This document shows positions 59,786 to 64,000 of a DNA stretch of 64,000 nt, piece after piece. Position numbers and translations under genes: made by a program. Numbering within the stretch: the first letter of the stretch is position 1; each line of letters begins with the position of its first letter. Source of the stretch: CAWINX01 sp963837585. GTDB taxonomy: Bacteria; Actinomycetota; Thermoleophilia; Solirubrobacterales; 70-9. The stretch is from NCBI GenBank assembly GCA_963837585.1, contig CAWINX010000003.1:930001-994000 (forward strand), given 5' to 3'. The notes under the pieces were generated by a model, which worked only from the letters and a program-made list of their open reading frames with translations, had not been told where the DNA came from and did not search any database.

Positions 59786-60333
59786 ATGACGGTCACGCTG
59801 GCATCCGGATCGCCGCAGAGAGCTGAGCTGTTGCGGAAGCTGGGCGTTGAGTTCGAGGTCGTAGTGCCCGGGGTCGAGGAATTGACCGGTGGGGATCCTG
59901 AGGCTGGAGGTGCTCGAGAACGCGCGTCGGAAGGCCGCCGCGGTTGACGGAGCATGACATGGTCATCGCCTGCGATACGGATGTCGTCCTGGACGGCAAA
60001 GCCCTCGGGAAGCCCACCGATGAGGACCAGGCACGGGAGTATCTGGATCGGATGTCGGGCGCGCCGCACGAGGTGCTCAGCGGGTTGGTGGTCCTGGCGG
60101 ATGGAGAGGACCGCAGTGGGTTGGAGCGGACCACCGTCGTTTTCAGGGAACTCGACGAGGAGGCCAAGGAGCGCTACGTCGCGTTCGGAGAGTGGCGGGG
60201 GCGGTCCGGTGGGTATGCGATCCAGACGCTCGGGTCGACGCTGATCGAGCGGGTTGAGGGCAGCATCTCCAACGTGATCGGGCTGCCGGTCGGGCTGCTG
60301 CTGGAGTTGGCGCCCGAGCTGTTTCGCGGCTGA
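59786..60333 (+). pseudogene. maf: Maf family nucleotide pyrophosphatase, two frameshifts
   Basis: ATG 59786 gives TLASGSPQRAELLRKLGVEF, the Maf N-terminal substrate motif. The frame changes near 59905 (LENARRKAAAVD) and again near 59940 (MVIACDTDVVLDGKALGKPT). The end is IQTLGSTLIERVEGSISNVI and GLPVGLLLELAPELF. The catalytic Asp of CDT is present. Maf proteins hydrolyse non-canonical or modified nucleoside triphosphates. About 182 residues after repair, the normal size. Both shifts lie within 40 bp. Confidence 0.8.
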
Positions 60334-60375
60334 GCCCCGGGCCGGGAAAGGGAGGCCCGACCCGGGGCCGCTGGG

Positions 60376-61812
60376 TCAGCCGCGTAGCGCGAGCGCCTCG
60401 TCGAGGTGCCCGAGCAAGATGTCGGCGATCTGGGGATCGAAGTGGGTCCCACGACCGTCCTCGATCAGCTTCGTCGCCTCCTCGACCGACATCGCCGGCC
60501 GGTAGCTGCGGTCGTCTGAGCAGCGCGTCGAAGACATCGGCGACGGCGACGATCCGTCCGACCAGGGGGATGTCGCCGTCCTCCAGGCCGCGCGGGTAGC
60601 CGCTTCCGTCGTAACGCTCGTGGTGGGTGAGGGCGATCGTCGCGGCCATCTGGAGCAGCTCGCTGTCGGAGTCGACGAGGATCTGGTGGCCGATCGTCGT
60701 GTGACGCTGCATCTCCTCGCGCTCCTTCGTCGGTCAGCGGCCCCGTCTTATGGAGGATCTCGTCCGGGGTGGCGATCTTGCCGATGTCGTGCATCGGCGC
60801 GGCGGCCCTCAGCAACCACACTTCCTCCTGGTCGAGGCCCATCTTCTCGCCCAGGCAGGCCGCGATCGCCGCCATCCGCGTGACGTGCTCGCCGGTGTTG
60901 GTGTCACGCATCTCGATCGCCCGGGTCAGCCGGTCGACGGTCTCCTGCTGCGAGACGCGCAGGTTCTCGATTGCCTCTTTCTGGGCGACGGTCAACTCGG
61001 CCTGGAGGCGCTCTGCCTCCTTCTGGGCGGTGATGTCGGCGGAGATCCCGGAGACGCCGATCACCTCGCCGAGTGTCGTCGACATAGGGGAACTTGACGG
61101 TCAGGAACGACTTCTCCTTGCCGCCGACTCACGGTCTCCTCCGAGGTGTACGTGCCTGGCCGTCGTCGAGGACGACGCCGATCGGATCCAGTGAGCGTGA
61201 GCGAGCGGCCTCCGGCGACATGATCGCCGCGTCGGTCTTGCCGACCAGCTCGCCTGGCTCCAGTCCCGCGCTCTCCTGGGCGACGCGATTGGCCAGCATG
61301 TAGCGGAGCCTCGGTGTCCTTGATGTAGATCGGCACCGGGGCCATGTCCATCAGCAGCTGCATGCGCTCCTCGAGGGTGCGGTTGTGGGCTTTCTGGGCC
61401 AGCTCCAGCTTCCTCTGGCGCAGCGCGTTCATCGTCGTGATCAGCAACTGGCCGGGCCAGAACGGCTTGACCAGGTAGCCGTGGGCGCCCAATCCGAAGG
61501 TCTTTTCGGCAACGTCGGGATCGTCGACGCCTGTGACCAGGACCACGGCCGTCTCCGGGTAGTTGTCGGTGATCTCCTCGACCAGGACAAGGCCGGACTC
61601 GCCCGGCATCTGGATGTCGCAGAGGACAAGCTGAAATGCTCCATCCGCGAGTTTTTGCCTCGCCTCGGCGACGCCTGAGGCGAACTCGCAACGGTATTGC
61701 CCGCCAAGCGTGCGGTCGACCAGTCGCAGGACCTCGGGCCGGTCGTCGACGACAAGGATGCGCTCGGCCTGCGACAGACCCGGCCGGCTCGGCGACCGCC
61801 GTCTGATTCGAC

Positions 61813-61820
<8 letters not shown>
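60376..61820 (-). pseudogene. Response regulator REC-PAS-HD-GYP, several frameshifts
   Basis: ATG 61820 (MTRSNQTAVAEPAGS) overlaps the end of the kinase. After a frame change come a REC domain (RILVVDDRPEVLRLVDRTLG, LVLCDIQMPGESGLVLVEEI, GYLVKPFWPGQLL) with the phospho-acceptor Asp in CDIQMP. A PAS domain follows in pieces (MLANRVAQESAGLEPGELVG, KTDAAIMSPEAARS; VIGVSGISADITAQKEAERL). Then comes an HD-GYP domain (MHDIGKIATPDEIL, TIALTHHERYDGSGYPRGLE) ending HFDPQIADILLGHLDEALAL at 60376. At least five frame changes are needed. It would be a c-di-GMP hydrolase controlled by the adjacent kinase. Confidence 0.7.
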
Positions 61821-63388
<1,568 letters not shown>

Positions 63389-63512
63389 CGGTCACTCCGC
63401 CGGTCTGGCGTGATTGCTCTGGATTTCTCGACTATACGCCCCGGGTTGCCGTAGCGCCAATTCCCAAGCCGTCTGTCTGAGATGATGCGCTTCTCAGTCC
63501 TCAATTTCAAGA

Positions 63513-64000
63513 ATGGGACTACTCAATTATCTAAAAGGTTTTGGCAGTCGCGATATGGCGGTCGATCTCGGCACCGCCAACACGCTCGTCTACGTGCGTG
63601 GGCGCGGCATCGTCCTCTCCGAGCCCTCGGTCGTGGCGATCGACTCCCGCAACGGCCAGGTCCACGCGGTCGGCGCCGAGGCAAAGCGGATGCTGGGCCG
63701 CACGCCGGGCACGATCACCGCGATCCGACCGCTCAAGGACGGGGTGATCGCCGACTTCGACGTCGCCGAGCAGATGCTGCGCCACTTCATCAAGAAGGTC
63801 CATCGCAGCCGCTTCGCCCACCCGCGGGTCGTCGTCTGCGTCCCCTCCGGGGTGACCGGGGTGGAGAAGCGCGCGGTCGAGGAGGCCTGCCTCTCCGCCG
63901 GCGCCCGCAAGGCCTACCTGATCGAGGAGCCGATGGCGGCGGCGATCGGCGCCGGCCTCCCGGTCGCCGAGCCGACCGGCTCGATGGTCGTCGACATCGG
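63513..64000 (+). CDS. mreB: Rod shape-determining protein MreB (5' part, runs off right edge)
   Basis: ATG 63513 gives MGLLNYLKGFGSRDMAVDLG and TANTLVYVRGRGIVLSEPSV, the actin-like phosphate-1 loop. GAEAKRMLGRTPGTITAIRP, LKDGVIADFDVAEQMLRHFI, VVVCVPSGVTGVEKRAVEEA and IEEPMAAAIGAGLPV follow. About 162 of some 340 residues are inside the window. It polymerises under the membrane and guides wall synthesis. The maf-mreB order is typical, here split by two signalling genes. The 124-bp upstream gap holds a possible -10 TATACG at 63433. Confidence 0.95.
   Translation, partial: MGLLNYLKGFGSRDMAVDLGTANTLVYVRGRGIVLSEPSVVAIDSRNGQVHAVGAEAKRMLGRTPGTITAIRPLKDGVIADFDVAEQMLRHFIKKVHRSRFAHPRVVVCVPSGVTGVEKRAVEEACLSAGARKAYLIEEPMAAAIGAGLPVAEPTGSMVVDI

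Overview
The window is GC-rich (roughly 70%) with actinobacterial gene order and gene content. The combination of features points to class Thermoleophilia (Solirubrobacterales or a close relative). These features are a tig-clpP-clpX block followed by valS-folC-ndk-maf-mreB, NhaA fused to a DsbA domain, a one-cysteine cNMP-binding thioredoxin-reductase-like protein, and several secreted families with low-complexity basic tails. This is inference from protein resemblance; no search was run.

Layout. 0-2.6 kb: 5' part of a DUF1015 gene, a LexA-type box in front of a broken HTH-family gene, tRNA-Pro, a frameshifted cupin gene, a 61-aa protein and a Phd/PIN toxin-antitoxin pair. 2.6-10.7 kb: branched-chain amino acid type binding lipoprotein, GMC oxidoreductase, small membrane protein, MFS exporter, msrA, large GT-C type membrane protein, alpha/beta hydrolase. 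10.8-16.4 kb: LuxR regulator followed by two secreted proteins (one with a NIDO domain) that share an upstream 20-bp dyad and a C-terminal domain, a broken secreted protein, tRNA-Arg. 16.4-23.9 kb: VKOR-DsbA operon, GAF-HD-GYP, sterol-desaturase-like enzyme, glutamine amidotransferase, drug-type ABC exporter, tRNA-His. 23.9-34.6 kb: Fic, carbonic anhydrase, VOC, orphan MNT, cNMP-TrxR divergent from NhaA-DsbA, MerR with a partner, TetR-ABC-FtsX operon. 34.6-46.2 kb: DUF2855, MFS, ECF sigma with membrane partner, RHH/PIN pair, prepilin, Crp-like regulator, ABC exporter, a deleted ribH-like gene, lipoprotein, RDD-hydrolase. 46.2-64 kb: GH15, ctaG, tig, clpP, M23 peptidase, clpX, EAL protein, valS, folC, zinc-ribbon protein, ndk, maf, a histidine kinase with a REC-PAS-HD-GYP partner, and the start of mreB.

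About twenty genes are interrupted by apparent one-base frameshifts, while long housekeeping genes (valS, clpX, tig, GH15, FtsX) are intact. This may be residual indel error in a draft assembly, real gene decay, or both. Two cases cannot be explained by single indels: the HTH-family gene at 723-1153 and the ribH-like gene at 42854-43155 have each lost a coding block.

The most promising unexplained group is the LuxR regulator with its two secreted proteins at 10.8-15.3 kb. Also notable are the back-to-back redox fusion proteins at 26.5-30.1 kb and the toxin-type genes whose -10 boxes lie only 6-8 nt from the start codon. There is no CRISPR array, no recognisable insertion sequence and no rRNA. 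No gene-free stretch exceeds about 170 bases; the longest, 15259-15426, holds only small hairpins.
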